A stretch of 64,000 bases of DNA. Source: Trebonia sp050013875. Its GTDB lineage: Bacteria; Actinomycetota; Actinomycetes; Streptosporangiales; Streptosporangiaceae. The notes beneath the pieces were generated by a model. That model did no database searches, was not told the origin of the DNA, and saw only the letters and a list, made by a program, of their open reading frames with translations. The DNA lies in assembly GCA_050013875.1 (NCBI GenBank), contig JBEKEK010000003.1, positions 166,337 to 230,336 on the forward strand. Direction: 5' to 3'. Below are positions 16,185 through 23,411 of the stretch, piece by piece. Numbering within the stretch: position 1 is the first letter of the stretch; every line of letters begins with the position of its first letter. Made by a program: the position numbers and the translations under genes.

Positions 16185-16919
16185 CGTTGTCCGAATTGAC
16201 GCGAATAAGGACGCGCCGGCCGCCGGATCGCAATGCCAGTGGTGCCGGCGCGGGTCGGCGTAGAAGCGCAGGAGCTGGCTGACGTCCGCCCCGCTGAGCG
16301 ATCCGGCCTCCTGCGCGCTGGCCAGGACCTGCGGGTAGCTGGTGACCGCGCGGACGGTCCAGGGGGCCAGCAGGCCGCGCATCTCCGGGAAGTTCCAGTT
16401 GGCGATGGACTGGACGCCCGCTACCCGCAGGCTGGTCTCGGCCAGCAGCGCCTCGATCGCCCGGGCGGCACTGCCGCCGCTCGCGACCACGTCCTCGATG
16501 ATGACGGCCTGCTCACCCGCGCCCGGCTCGCACTCGACGAGCGGCCCGCCGGGTGCGCGTGCCTCGGCCCGCACGTACGCGAGCGGAAGGTCGAGCCGCT
16601 CCGCCACGGTCTTCGCCCACGGGATCCCGGCATCGGCGACGGCGATCACGTAGTCGGCACCGGGGAACGACGTGCGGGTCGCGTCGGCGAGTGCGTCGTC
16701 AACCAGGCGGCGCAGGGCCGGGAGCGCGTTGAGGCGGCGGCAGTTGCAGCCGCAGGGGGCCAGGATCCCGGACTTCCAGCGAAACCACTGATCCCGTGGC
16801 ATGCGCAGGTCGGCGGTGAACGCCCCCGACGCCACCAGCGCGGTGGCGACGGGGTGAGCGTGCCGTGCGTCAGTCAGGCCGGCCGGCGGCCCGTCCGCGG
16901 CATCCGGGAAGCTGGCCAC
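15993..16919 (-). CDS. Orotate-phosphoribosyltransferase-like protein with an antisense tail
   Basis: A 308-codon frame. Residues about 40-235 form a type I PRTase: 'YVIAVADAGIPWAKTVAERL' and the PRPP-binding loop 'AVIIEDVVASGGSAARAIEA' (about 138-157), as in orotate PRTase. A Cys-rich 'PCGCNCRRL' lies near residue 55. The last 63 or so codons are the reverse complement of the acyl-CoA dehydrogenase gene and look non-domain, so the natural end may have been lost. The GTG overlaps the upstream stop by one base (TAGTG), implying coupling with the ComF-like PRTase gene. Such PRTase pairs were described by comparative genomics in Ter stress operons, proposed to make a nucleoside-like compound; that link is by memory and inference. 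A pyrE role seems unlikely given the partner. Confidence 0.72.
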   Translation of the reverse strand: MASFPDAADGPPAGLTDARHAHPVATALVASGAFTADLRMPRDQWFRWKSGILAPCGCNCRRLNALPALRRLVDDALADATRTSFPGADYVIAVADAGIPWAKTVAERLDLPLAYVRAEARAPGGPLVECEPGAGEQAVIIEDVVASGGSAARAIEALLAETSLRVAGVQSIANWNFPEMRGLLAPWTVRAVTSYPQVLASAQEAGSLSGADVSQLLRFYADPRRHHWHCDPAAGASLFASIRTTSLQQRDEALVVLRGRAVKQLVQLRTSQVQVQVVFPGEADAAVGLQGFTGQRGDAVGGEGLRGA

Positions 16920-17824
16920 TACAGGGGCCGGGGCGCCCGGGCGATCAGTTCCGCGCGAACAAGGGCATGGCTCGGCGCATAGGACCCCATCCGCGCGTAG
17001 CCGTCCCGGCGGCTGTTGCGGTCCAGGTCGCGGACGAACCAGCAGGGCATACGGTGCAGGAACCGCGACAGCTCGCCGCGATTGGCCGGGCTGAGGGTGA
17101 ACTTGCACACGCGGACGTTCCAGGCGAAGTCTCCGCTTTCCACGATTTCGGCCAGGTCATCGAGTGTCTTAACCGCCGCGTGGTTGAGCGCGTCTTCCTG
17201 GGCGGGGTCGAAGCACCCGCTGCGCGGGTCGGCGAAGGCGGCGATGTAGAGGAAAGTCCTGGCGGCGAGGGGCAGGTCGTCGCTCGCGCGCATCAGGCAG
17301 CGCTGGTGCGCGCCCGTCACCCGCACGTCATCGACAACCAGCAGGTGCGCGTCGCGGACCCGCGCGGACCGGAAGCGGCGGAACGACAGCGTGTTGGTCG
17401 CCATGTGCAGGTCCCGTGCCTGCGCCGAGAGCGTCCCGTAGTCTCCGGCGGACGCGGCGATCCGGTCCACCCGCAGCAGCGGGACGGGGGCCAGCCCGTT
17501 CTTGGCCCTGGCCGCGTTCAGCACTGGCCGCAGACCGCGGGCGAGCGTGGTTGCCGCCGCGGGGACATAAGCGTAGGGGGAAGAGGCCATCAGCAGCCGT
17601 GGCGCGCGGGCTAGTTCCGGGTGAGCCTGGCAGAAGGCCGCGCCGAGTGCTCGCGCGAAGGTTTCCGCGGCGACGACCGAGCCGTATTTGTACCTGCTGT
17701 AGCGCGCGGGACTGAACGGCAGCCGGCCGTTCCCGTTCGCCGCCGGGCTCGGGCCGCCCAGGGAATACAGGGCGAACTCCTGGGTCGGAACAGCGGCCGC
17801 CAACCGGGTGCCTCTCGATTCCAC
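16919..17824 (-). CDS. ComF-like phosphoribosyltransferase of the Ter-associated type
   Basis: A 301-residue protein. 'RYSRYKYGSVVAAETFARAL' (about 41-60), 'LLMASSPYAYVPAAATTLAR' (about 77-96) and 'DYGTLSAQARDLHM' precede a PRPP loop 'LLVVDDVRVTGAHQR' (about 161-175). This arrangement matches, as I recall it, the 'PRTase ComF-like' family reported with tellurite-resistance gene neighbourhoods. The predicted chemistry is transfer to or from a phosphoribosyl group; substrate unknown. It is the first gene of a two-gene unit with the orotate-PRTase-like gene and lies divergent from a ChrB-N-like gene. The GTG start is poorly supported by an SD. No TerD, TerC or TerB gene is present in the window. 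Confidence 0.68.
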   Translation of the reverse strand: MESRGTRLAAAVPTQEFALYSLGGPSPAANGNGRLPFSPARYSRYKYGSVVAAETFARALGAAFCQAHPELARAPRLLMASSPYAYVPAAATTLARGLRPVLNAARAKNGLAPVPLLRVDRIAASAGDYGTLSAQARDLHMATNTLSFRRFRSARVRDAHLLVVDDVRVTGAHQRCLMRASDDLPLAARTFLYIAAFADPRSGCFDPAQEDALNHAAVKTLDDLAEIVESGDFAWNVRVCKFTLSPANRGELSRFLHRMPCWFVRDLDRNSRRDGYARMGSYAPSHALVRAELIARAPRPL

Positions 17825-17921
17825 CTTGGCATTCTAGGATCAGCGACCCGATCTGCCACACGTGCGCCACTTGTAATATTTCTCCTGTTCGGCGGTGGGC
17901 TAGGTGTGGAACGGGTGTTGC

Positions 17922-18551
17922 ATGTCAATGGACACGGACGGCTGCCCATCGGGCTGGCTTCTGCTGCTGACCCAGCTCCCGGGGTCGGCGTCCAGCCCCC
18001 GGGTCGCGCTCTGGCGCCGGCTGCGGGCCGCCGGCGCCACCACGATGGTCACCAGCGCGTGGGTGCTGCCGGCGACGGCTCCGCACGCGGAGTTGCTTGA
18101 GCGGTTGCGGGACGGGCTTCTCCAGCAGGGCGGAACCGGGTTCGTGCTGAGCATCCCCGTTTCGGCGCCGGACGTGAACGAGGCCATCGTTGCGCGCTTC
18201 CGCTCCGACCGGGGCCGGGAGTACGACGAGTTCGCCGAGCGCTGCAATGCTCTCCTGTCGGAGATCGGCCGGGAGGGCGAAGCCGGGAAGTACACCTTCG
18301 CCGAGATGGAGGAGAGCGAGCAGGACCTGGAAAAGCTGGTCCGCTGGCTGGCGAAGATCGCGGCGCGTGATTTCTTCCCCGATGAGCGGGGGCAGCAGGC
18401 GGCCGCCTTGCTGGCGCGGTGCCAGACCGCGGTGGCGGCCTTCTCGCAGGCGGTTTTCGCGGCCGAGAATGTAACCGCTTCCGGTGCCGGCGGGCCTCAG
18501 GCGCCCGGCGACCAGGACCCTGGCCAATTGGACTCGACCCAGCCTGTGTGA
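17922..18551 (+). CDS. ChrB N-terminal-domain-like protein
   Basis: A protein of about 209 residues. 'SGWLLLLTQLPGSASSPRVA' followed by 'LWRRLRAAGATTMVTSAWVL' is the opening of the ChrB N-terminal domain found in chromate-resistance regulators and in stand-alone proteins; the middle 'RFRSDRGREYDEFAERCNAL' also fits. The C-terminal ChrB domain is absent, so this is a single-domain version with a Gly/Pro-rich tail. Function of the domain is not established; it is tied to chromate or general metal stress. The start is uncertain: ATGs at 17922 and 17928 and a GTG at 17904 are all in frame with weak SD. The 3' end overlaps the convergent biotin-carboxylase-like gene by 55 nt. Confidence 0.68.
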   Translation: MSMDTDGCPSGWLLLLTQLPGSASSPRVALWRRLRAAGATTMVTSAWVLPATAPHAELLERLRDGLLQQGGTGFVLSIPVSAPDVNEAIVARFRSDRGREYDEFAERCNALLSEIGREGEAGKYTFAEMEESEQDLEKLVRWLAKIAARDFFPDERGQQAAALLARCQTAVAAFSQAVFAAENVTASGAGGPQAPGDQDPGQLDSTQPV

Positions 18552-19867
18552 ACGGAGAACGGCCGGGCGGGATCTGGCGGCGCGAATGCCTCGTGCGCGA
18601 CGAGGGCGCGGTGCAGCGGCAGGCTGGTCGCCATCCCGGTTACCTCGAAGTCCTGCAGTGCGCGGCGCGCCCGCTGCAGCGCCTCGGCTCTGGACGCCCC
18701 GGTCACGATCAGCTTGGCCAGCAGCGTGCCGAACGCCGGGACGACCACTGACCCCTGCTCGGTGCCGGAATCCAGCCGCACGCCTGGGCCGGAGGGGGGA
18801 CGCCAGGTCCGCACGGTCCCCCGCGCCGGGGCGAAACCGCGGGCCGGGTCCTCGGCGTAGATCCGGAACTGGAGCGCGTGCCCGCGTACCCGCGGGTCAA
18901 CGGGGCCCAGGGCACCGCCGTCAGCGATCCGGAATGACTCACGGACCAGGTCGAGCCCGGTGACCTCCTCGCTGACCGGGTGCGCGACCGCGAGCCTGGT
19001 GTTCGCCTCAAGGAAGGCGAGCGTGCCGTCCTGGCCGAGCAGGAATTCGACCGTCGCCGCGCCGGTGCAGCCCGCCGCCCGCAGGATCGCCGCGGCGGCC
19101 GCCCGCAGCCGCGTGTCCAGACCAGCGGGCAAGAACGGGGCCGGCGCCTCCTCCACGATCTTCTGATGGCGCCGCTGCAGCGAGCAGTCCCTGGTGGAGA
19201 TCACCGCCACGCCGCCGCGGGAGTCCGTCAGGCACTGGACCTCGATGTGCCTCGCATCGCCCAGGTAGCGCTCGGCAAAGCACTCCGCCCGGCCGTTCGC
19301 GGCGGCGGACGCGCGGATGGCCCGTGCGCAGGCGCCCGGGATCTCGGCGGCCGACCGGGCGACGGCGACGCCTTTCCCGCCGCCTCCGGCGGCCGCCTTG
19401 ACCACAATGGGCAGCCCGTGCTCGCGTGCGAACGCCGCCACCTGCGTGGCGTCCGAGGCAGGCACGCTCATCGCCGGCAGCAGCGGCGCGCCCGCCTCCC
19501 GGGCCGCCTGCCGGGCCGATAGCTTGTCACCAAGCCGCCGGATCGCTGACGGCGGCGGCCCGATCCAGGTCAGCCCGGCGTCCAGCGCCGCCTGCGCGAA
19601 CTCGGCGCTTTCGGCCAGGAACCCGTACCCGGGGTGCAGCGCGTCCGCGCCGCAGGCCGCGGCCGCCCTGAGCACCTTGCCCGCGTCCAGGTAGGTCTGC
19701 GCGGGCGTCGTGCCGTTCAGCGGCATGGCCTCGTCCGCCGCCCGCACGTGGACGGCATCCCGGTCCGCCCGCGCGTAGACGGCCACGCTCGCCAGGCCCG
19801 CGTCCCGGCATGCTCGGGCGATCCTGACCGCGATCTCCCCCCGGTTGGCGATCAGGACTTTCCGCAT
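18497..19867 (-). CDS. Biotin-carboxylase-like ATP-grasp protein with altered active site
   Basis: A 456-residue homolog of AccC. The N-terminal 'MRKVLIANRGEIAVRIARAC', the ATP-grasp loop 'VVKAAAGGGGKGVAVA' (Lys157), 'RHIEV' (His207, Glu209) and Glu274 are retained. The catalytic stretch that normally reads NTRLQVEHP is NTRLAVAHP: Ala293 and Ala295 replace E. coli Gln294 and Glu296, the latter being the base that deprotonates bicarbonate. The usual HAxECRxNAEDP block also drifts ('GHALQFRIYAEDP'), though Arg335 stays. There is no biotin-carrier domain and no carboxyltransferase beside it. The fold and ATP binding seem intact, while biotin carboxylation is doubtful. It may be a repurposed ATP-grasp enzyme or a decaying gene. 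Confidence 0.85.
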   Translation of the reverse strand: MRKVLIANRGEIAVRIARACRDAGLASVAVYARADRDAVHVRAADEAMPLNGTTPAQTYLDAGKVLRAAAACGADALHPGYGFLAESAEFAQAALDAGLTWIGPPPSAIRRLGDKLSARQAAREAGAPLLPAMSVPASDATQVAAFAREHGLPIVVKAAAGGGGKGVAVARSAAEIPGACARAIRASAAANGRAECFAERYLGDARHIEVQCLTDSRGGVAVISTRDCSLQRRHQKIVEEAPAPFLPAGLDTRLRAAAAAILRAAGCTGAATVEFLLGQDGTLAFLEANTRLAVAHPVSEEVTGLDLVRESFRIADGGALGPVDPRVRGHALQFRIYAEDPARGFAPARGTVRTWRPPSGPGVRLDSGTEQGSVVVPAFGTLLAKLIVTGASRAEALQRARRALQDFEVTGMATSLPLHRALVAHEAFAPPDPARPFSVHTGWVESNWPGSWSPGA

Positions 19868-20495
19868 GCGGCCCCCTTCACCTGGGTGCTGCCCTTCTCT
19901 GCGTCAGGCTGACAAGGGTCGGGTCCTACCAGCGCGTATTCGCCCGACTGGCCCGTCAGAGGGCTGTGATCGCGACAGGTTCCACGGTGCTTATTAGCGA
20001 TTTCTCACGCGGAATTTATCGTTACGTTATGTAAGCGGCCAGGACCGGTAGGTAACAGATCTTGCGGCCAGAGTTCTTTCACTCAGGGAGCGAGCGTCGG
20101 GGGACCCGCGTATTGCTTACGACTTTAGTAACTGCCTCTGTGCGGCCCGCGTGAGGTCTATCGTCTCCAGACGAGACGCAGAAGAAGCACAGATCCTACG
20201 ACAAAGAACCCAGGGTCTCCCCCGACAAGAAGGTGGATCGCATCCTGGACCGGCATCCGTCCGCGTGGCGTCGCCGACAGATAGCCGGGGCAAGCCGCAC
20301 CGCAATCACCGGCGCCATCGCGGTGGCACTGGCCGTGCGATAGGCACTTTTATGTTGAACCAGGGGCTATCGGTGTCCGTTCATTGTAATGGGGATCGTG
20401 ATGCTGACCGCGATCGTCCACCTGTGGCCTCGTGAAGGGCCATCCGCGGGTCACGCTGGCCAAGGGTCCGGGTTTTCTACACCCCAGGAGGGTTC
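19868..20495 (+). promoter_or_regulatory. Long upstream region of the G1 peptidase gene with two conserved elements
   Basis: A 628-bp gap with no convincing gene. Element 1 (20014-20040, ATTTATCGTTACGTTATGT plus RAGCGGCC) and element 2 (20109 to about 20175, CGTATTNCTTACGACTTYAG onward) recur on the minus strand upstream of the surface protein gene that starts at 31927. Both contain TTAC/GTAA arms. An AGGAGG SD lies just before the peptidase ATG. Short open frames here have no SD or coding look. Confidence 0.6.
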
Positions 20496-21983
20496 ATGCC
20501 AAAACTGCGAAATACCCGACGGCGCTCTCGGAGTGCTAACCGATGGTGGGCAGTAGCCATCGCTGTATCGCTGAGCGTTGCCGCGGGGGTGATCATTGTT
20601 AACGGTCACGACGCGTCACAGACTCAGGCCTTCCAGTCGAGCGCTTTCTACCAACCCGGCGGCTGGGGCCGCGGCGGTAACGTCATGTTTTCGCGTTCCG
20701 GTCAGCGGGCGACAGCCGATGACACCCTCAACGAACACCTCAGCCAGCGGCTGAGCGTCCGGCGGGAGACCCACCAGCAGTTCCTAGCTGCGTACAAGCG
20801 CTTGCACGGGCAGCAGTATCGGTACTACCTCGGCCATAAGCGCCTCCTGCGGCAGGAGTACCAGAACATGCTTAACCAGTGGCGGCGCGGCCGGCACGGC
20901 CGGGGCGGCCATGGCGTGACACCTGCGCCAACCGTGACACCTCCGCCGGCCGTCACGCCTACGGTGACGCCGACAGCCAGCCCCACTGTCACGTCAACGG
21001 CTACACCCATGACCACGGCGACCACTGCCCAGGCAACCACGTCACCCGCTGCCACAGCGACAACCACCCCGCCAACCGCCACGGCCACGCCAACCGCCAC
21101 GGCCACGCCAACCGCCACGGCCACGGCAACCGCCACGGCCACACCGACGATTGCCCCTACCACGACGCCAACCGCCACGGGCATGACAACCGCCACGGGC
21201 ATGCCAACCGCCACGGCCACGCCAACCGCCACGGGCACGGCCACGCCAACCGCCACGGCCACACCGACGATTGCCCCTACCACCACGCCAACCGCCACGG
21301 CCACGGCCACACCGAGTACAACGCCCACCGTGACCCCGACTGCCACGCCAACCGTCACCCAGGTGACCAGTCCGAACTGGGCGGGCTATGCCGCCACCGG
21401 CGCGGCCGGTACGTTCACCAGTGTGGCCGCGAACTGGATAGTGCCCCCGGTGGGGTGCGGTGCCGTTGTCACGACCGCCCGCTCCAGTTTCGCGGCGGGC
21501 CTCGACGGTGACGGGACTAACACCATCGAGCAGATCGGAACCGAGGGCGACTGCGATGGCAACTTCCCGGTGTACTCGGGATGGTTCCAGGTATCCCCTA
21601 ACGCCCCGGTATTCTTCACCAACCCCGTCAAACCGGGTGACGCTATGACAGCCTCGGTCACCGCCCTGGGCGGGGGCAACTTCATGCTGACGCTCTTTGA
21701 CATGACCCAGAACTGGACCCAGGTAACCGAGCAGACCTCGGCCGCCGCCACCCTCGGGTCCGCCGAGATCGTCGCTGAGGACCCGGTGCTCAACGGCCAG
21801 GCACAGCCGCTGTCCAACTTCGGCATCATCGACTTCCTGGGAGCCGCGGTCAACAACGCCCCCATCACGGCCCCCATCAACGAGGTCACCCTAGTGTCGG
21901 CGGCCGGTAACACCCTGGCTGTCCCGTCCACCCTTACCGGAGGAGTCGGCAACTTCGCCGTCGGCTGGGACGCCGCCGCCTAG
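20496..21983 (+). CDS. Membrane-anchored or secreted G1-family (eqolisin) peptidase with Thr/Pro/Ala linker
   Basis: A 495-residue protein in three parts. First is a basic N-terminus plus a hydrophobic segment ('WWAVAIAVSLSVAAGVIIV', about 18-36), a signal anchor or uncleaved signal. Next is an Arg/His/Gln-rich region and then a long low-complexity Thr/Pro/Ala linker (about 150-285). A C-terminal A4/G1 peptidase domain follows, beginning 'SPNWAGYAATGAAGTFTSVA'. The eqolisin catalytic pair is predicted as Gln346 in 'TIEQIGTEGD' and Glu424 in 'SAEIVAEDP'. Such enzymes are acid proteases, so it may act in acidic surroundings outside the cell. AGGAGG lies just before the ATG. The nearest downstream feature is a strong hairpin terminator, so it is probably monocistronic. 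Confidence 0.85.
   Translation: MPKLRNTRRRSRSANRWWAVAIAVSLSVAAGVIIVNGHDASQTQAFQSSAFYQPGGWGRGGNVMFSRSGQRATADDTLNEHLSQRLSVRRETHQQFLAAYKRLHGQQYRYYLGHKRLLRQEYQNMLNQWRRGRHGRGGHGVTPAPTVTPPPAVTPTVTPTASPTVTSTATPMTTATTAQATTSPAATATTTPPTATATPTATATPTATATATATATPTIAPTTTPTATGMTTATGMPTATATPTATGTATPTATATPTIAPTTTPTATATATPSTTPTVTPTATPTVTQVTSPNWAGYAATGAAGTFTSVAANWIVPPVGCGAVVTTARSSFAAGLDGDGTNTIEQIGTEGDCDGNFPVYSGWFQVSPNAPVFFTNPVKPGDAMTASVTALGGGNFMLTLFDMTQNWTQVTEQTSAAATLGSAEIVAEDPVLNGQAQPLSNFGIIDFLGAAVNNAPITAPINEVTLVSAAGNTLAVPSTLTGGVGNFAVGWDAAA
20930..21355. repeat. Low-complexity Thr/Pro/Ala-coding repeat
   Basis: Imperfect repeats of short GCCACGCCAACC- and ACCGCCACGG-like units inside the peptidase gene encode TPTATATP-type sequence. 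They are linker-coding repeats, not a CRISPR array, because the units are uneven and in frame. Confidence 0.85.
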
Positions 21984-22011
21984 TCGATCCGGGTATCGCT
22001 CCGGATGACCC

Positions 22012-22056
22012 GATCCCCTCGTGCAGTGTCTTCGGACTCGTACGAGGGGATCAGTT
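22012..22056 (+). terminator. Hairpin terminator after the G1 peptidase gene
   Basis: Perfect 11-bp arms GATCCCCTCGT (22012-22022) and ACGAGGGGATC (22042-22052), a 19-nt loop, then AGTTTC. It lies 29 nt after the stop. The same stem would also act on transcripts from the convergent MntP-like gene. Confidence 0.7.
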
Positions 22057-22152
22057 TCTGCGTAACCAGCCTGGGCAGGCATCCGGCCGCCGGCTGCGGC
22101 CGTCAAGCCGGGATAGCGCCGCGAGCCAGAGCCGTCGGCGTGATCCCATGTC

Positions 22153-22971
22153 TTATCCGTCGGCCCCCGGCAGGTTGGTGGTGACCGCCGTGGGCGCCGG
22201 CCCGGGTTTGGCCTTGTGGGGGAAGACGGAGTGGATGAAGTGGGGGTAGGCGTGGGTGGCGAGCGGTGGGCCGACCAAGAGGACGGCCGACAGCGTGACA
22301 AGAATGCCGCCCGCTATCAGCTTGGTGCCGGTGGAGACGCGTTCTACGCTGATCCGGAGCTTTCCATCGCGCACCTTCCGGCCGAAGTACAGGCCGGCCA
22401 TGAGGGCCAGAAACGACTGGACGACGATGGCGGTGATGGCCTCGACCGTGGTGAAGTACTGGCTGTAGCCGATGGTGAAGCCCACGATCAGTTCATCCAC
22501 GCTGATGCTGAGGCCGAGCCCGATGATGGCGCGACCGCGCGCCGCCACCAGCGCCCTCGCCTTCTCCGCCTCATCGTCGTCATCGTCGTCGTTGAAGGCT
22601 TCGTCCAGCATCAGGATGCCAATGACGCCGACGATCACCGGCACGACAAGCGGGACTATATACCGGCCGACGAAGGTGAGGTCGATCTCGTCGGCCAGGT
22701 GGGAGCGGTAGGCCAGCTGAAGCTCCTTGAGCTCGGTCGGGCTACCGAGCTGGTAAGGGTCGATGGTTATATGGGGAGGGGCGGCGATCAGGTGAATCAG
22801 CGGGGTCCCCACCGCCAACCCGATCAGCGGCATTATGGCTTCGAATGCGATGAACACCACGGTGACGCGCAGCAACTGCGCGCGGGTCAGGCGAATTTCC
22901 CCCAGGACGGCGAATGCGATGGCAAAATTGTCCAAGCACAAAGGCAGGGTAAAAGCCAGCAGTCTCAGCAT
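22153..22971 (-). CDS. mntP: MntP-like divalent-metal (Mn) exporter
   Basis: A 272-residue polytopic membrane protein of the MntP/DUF204 family, exporters of Mn2+. The two inverted-repeat halves are recognisable: 'LCLDNFAIAFAVLGEIRLTR' near the N-terminus (Asp14) and 'SISVDELIVGFTIGYSQYF' in the second half (Asp159). It is longer than E. coli MntP (188) because of an insertion of about 60 residues after TM2 ('PHITIDPYQLGSPTELKELQ') and a C-terminal tail. A run of seven Asp (128-134) lies in the predicted central loop. It is divergent from surface protein A across a gap rich in hairpins. The real substrate (Mn or another metal) is not visible from the sequence. Confidence 0.82.
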   Translation of the reverse strand: MLRLLAFTLPLCLDNFAIAFAVLGEIRLTRAQLLRVTVVFIAFEAIMPLIGLAVGTPLIHLIAAPPHITIDPYQLGSPTELKELQLAYRSHLADEIDLTFVGRYIVPLVVPVIVGVIGILMLDEAFNDDDDDDEAEKARALVAARGRAIIGLGLSISVDELIVGFTIGYSQYFTTVEAITAIVVQSFLALMAGLYFGRKVRDGKLRISVERVSTGTKLIAGGILVTLSAVLLVGPPLATHAYPHFIHSVFPHKAKPGPAPTAVTTNLPGADG

Positions 22972-23411
22972 CTTCCCAACCTTTCGCTACCCAAAGTGAC
23001 CGCCGCGTCCATGGCGGGTTGACCCATCACGGGGAGGTAACTTCCATCTAACGGCGGATCGGCCCGGTTGGTTCAATGTTCCGGAAAATTACCTGCTACC
23101 TGGCGCTGGTCCGCGTGCGGACCAGCGCCAGGTAAGACGTCGGCCAGCATGTTAGCACTGGACAAAGGCGAGTGCGGGCTTGTTATAGATACGTAATTGA
23201 AAAATCGCGCTGGGTTACCGCGGGATGAGCCCCGGACGTTTGTCCGGGGCAGCCCCGGACCATCACTCCACGATTACCTTACGATCACCTTACGATCACG
23301 CGCGCCATCTAAGGCGTTAGAAGTATAAGTTCAGAATTTCCCGCGTCATGCCGCCTTGCTGGGCTAACGTATGCCCCCGAGAGCTGAACGGTGCACGTGG
23401 AGGCGGATTGC
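22972..23411. promoter_or_regulatory. Hairpin-rich divergent region, MntP-like gene / surface protein A
   Basis: A 440-bp gap. It holds a 38-bp palindrome with 18-bp perfect arms and a GT centre (23097-23134). Nearby is a switch-like set of arms: GCCCCGGAC (23229-23237), its complement GTCCGGGGC (23242-23250), and GCCCCGGAC again (23252-23260). An 11-bp direct repeat, CGATYACCTTA, with a third partial copy spans 23272-23300. No consensus promoter is obvious. I could not match it by eye to the yybP-ykoY Mn riboswitch. Confidence 0.55.

Noticed and set aside
16919..17824. A complete Ter (tellurite) operon
   Set aside because: Only the PRTase-like pair is present; no TerD, TerC, TerB or partner biosynthetic genes are seen within the window.
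20151..20435. A 94-codon frame before the G1 peptidase gene
   Set aside because: No SD, basic random-looking composition, and it overlaps the conserved upstream element 2, so the region is better read as regulatory.
20930..21355. Possible CRISPR-like array in a repeat-rich stretch
   Set aside because: Units are uneven, in frame and encode a Thr/Pro/Ala linker; there are no regular spacers and no cas genes.
22972..23100. yybP-ykoY-type Mn riboswitch in the leader of the MntP-like gene
   Set aside because: I could not align the conserved loops by eye; an Infernal search is needed, so it is not called.
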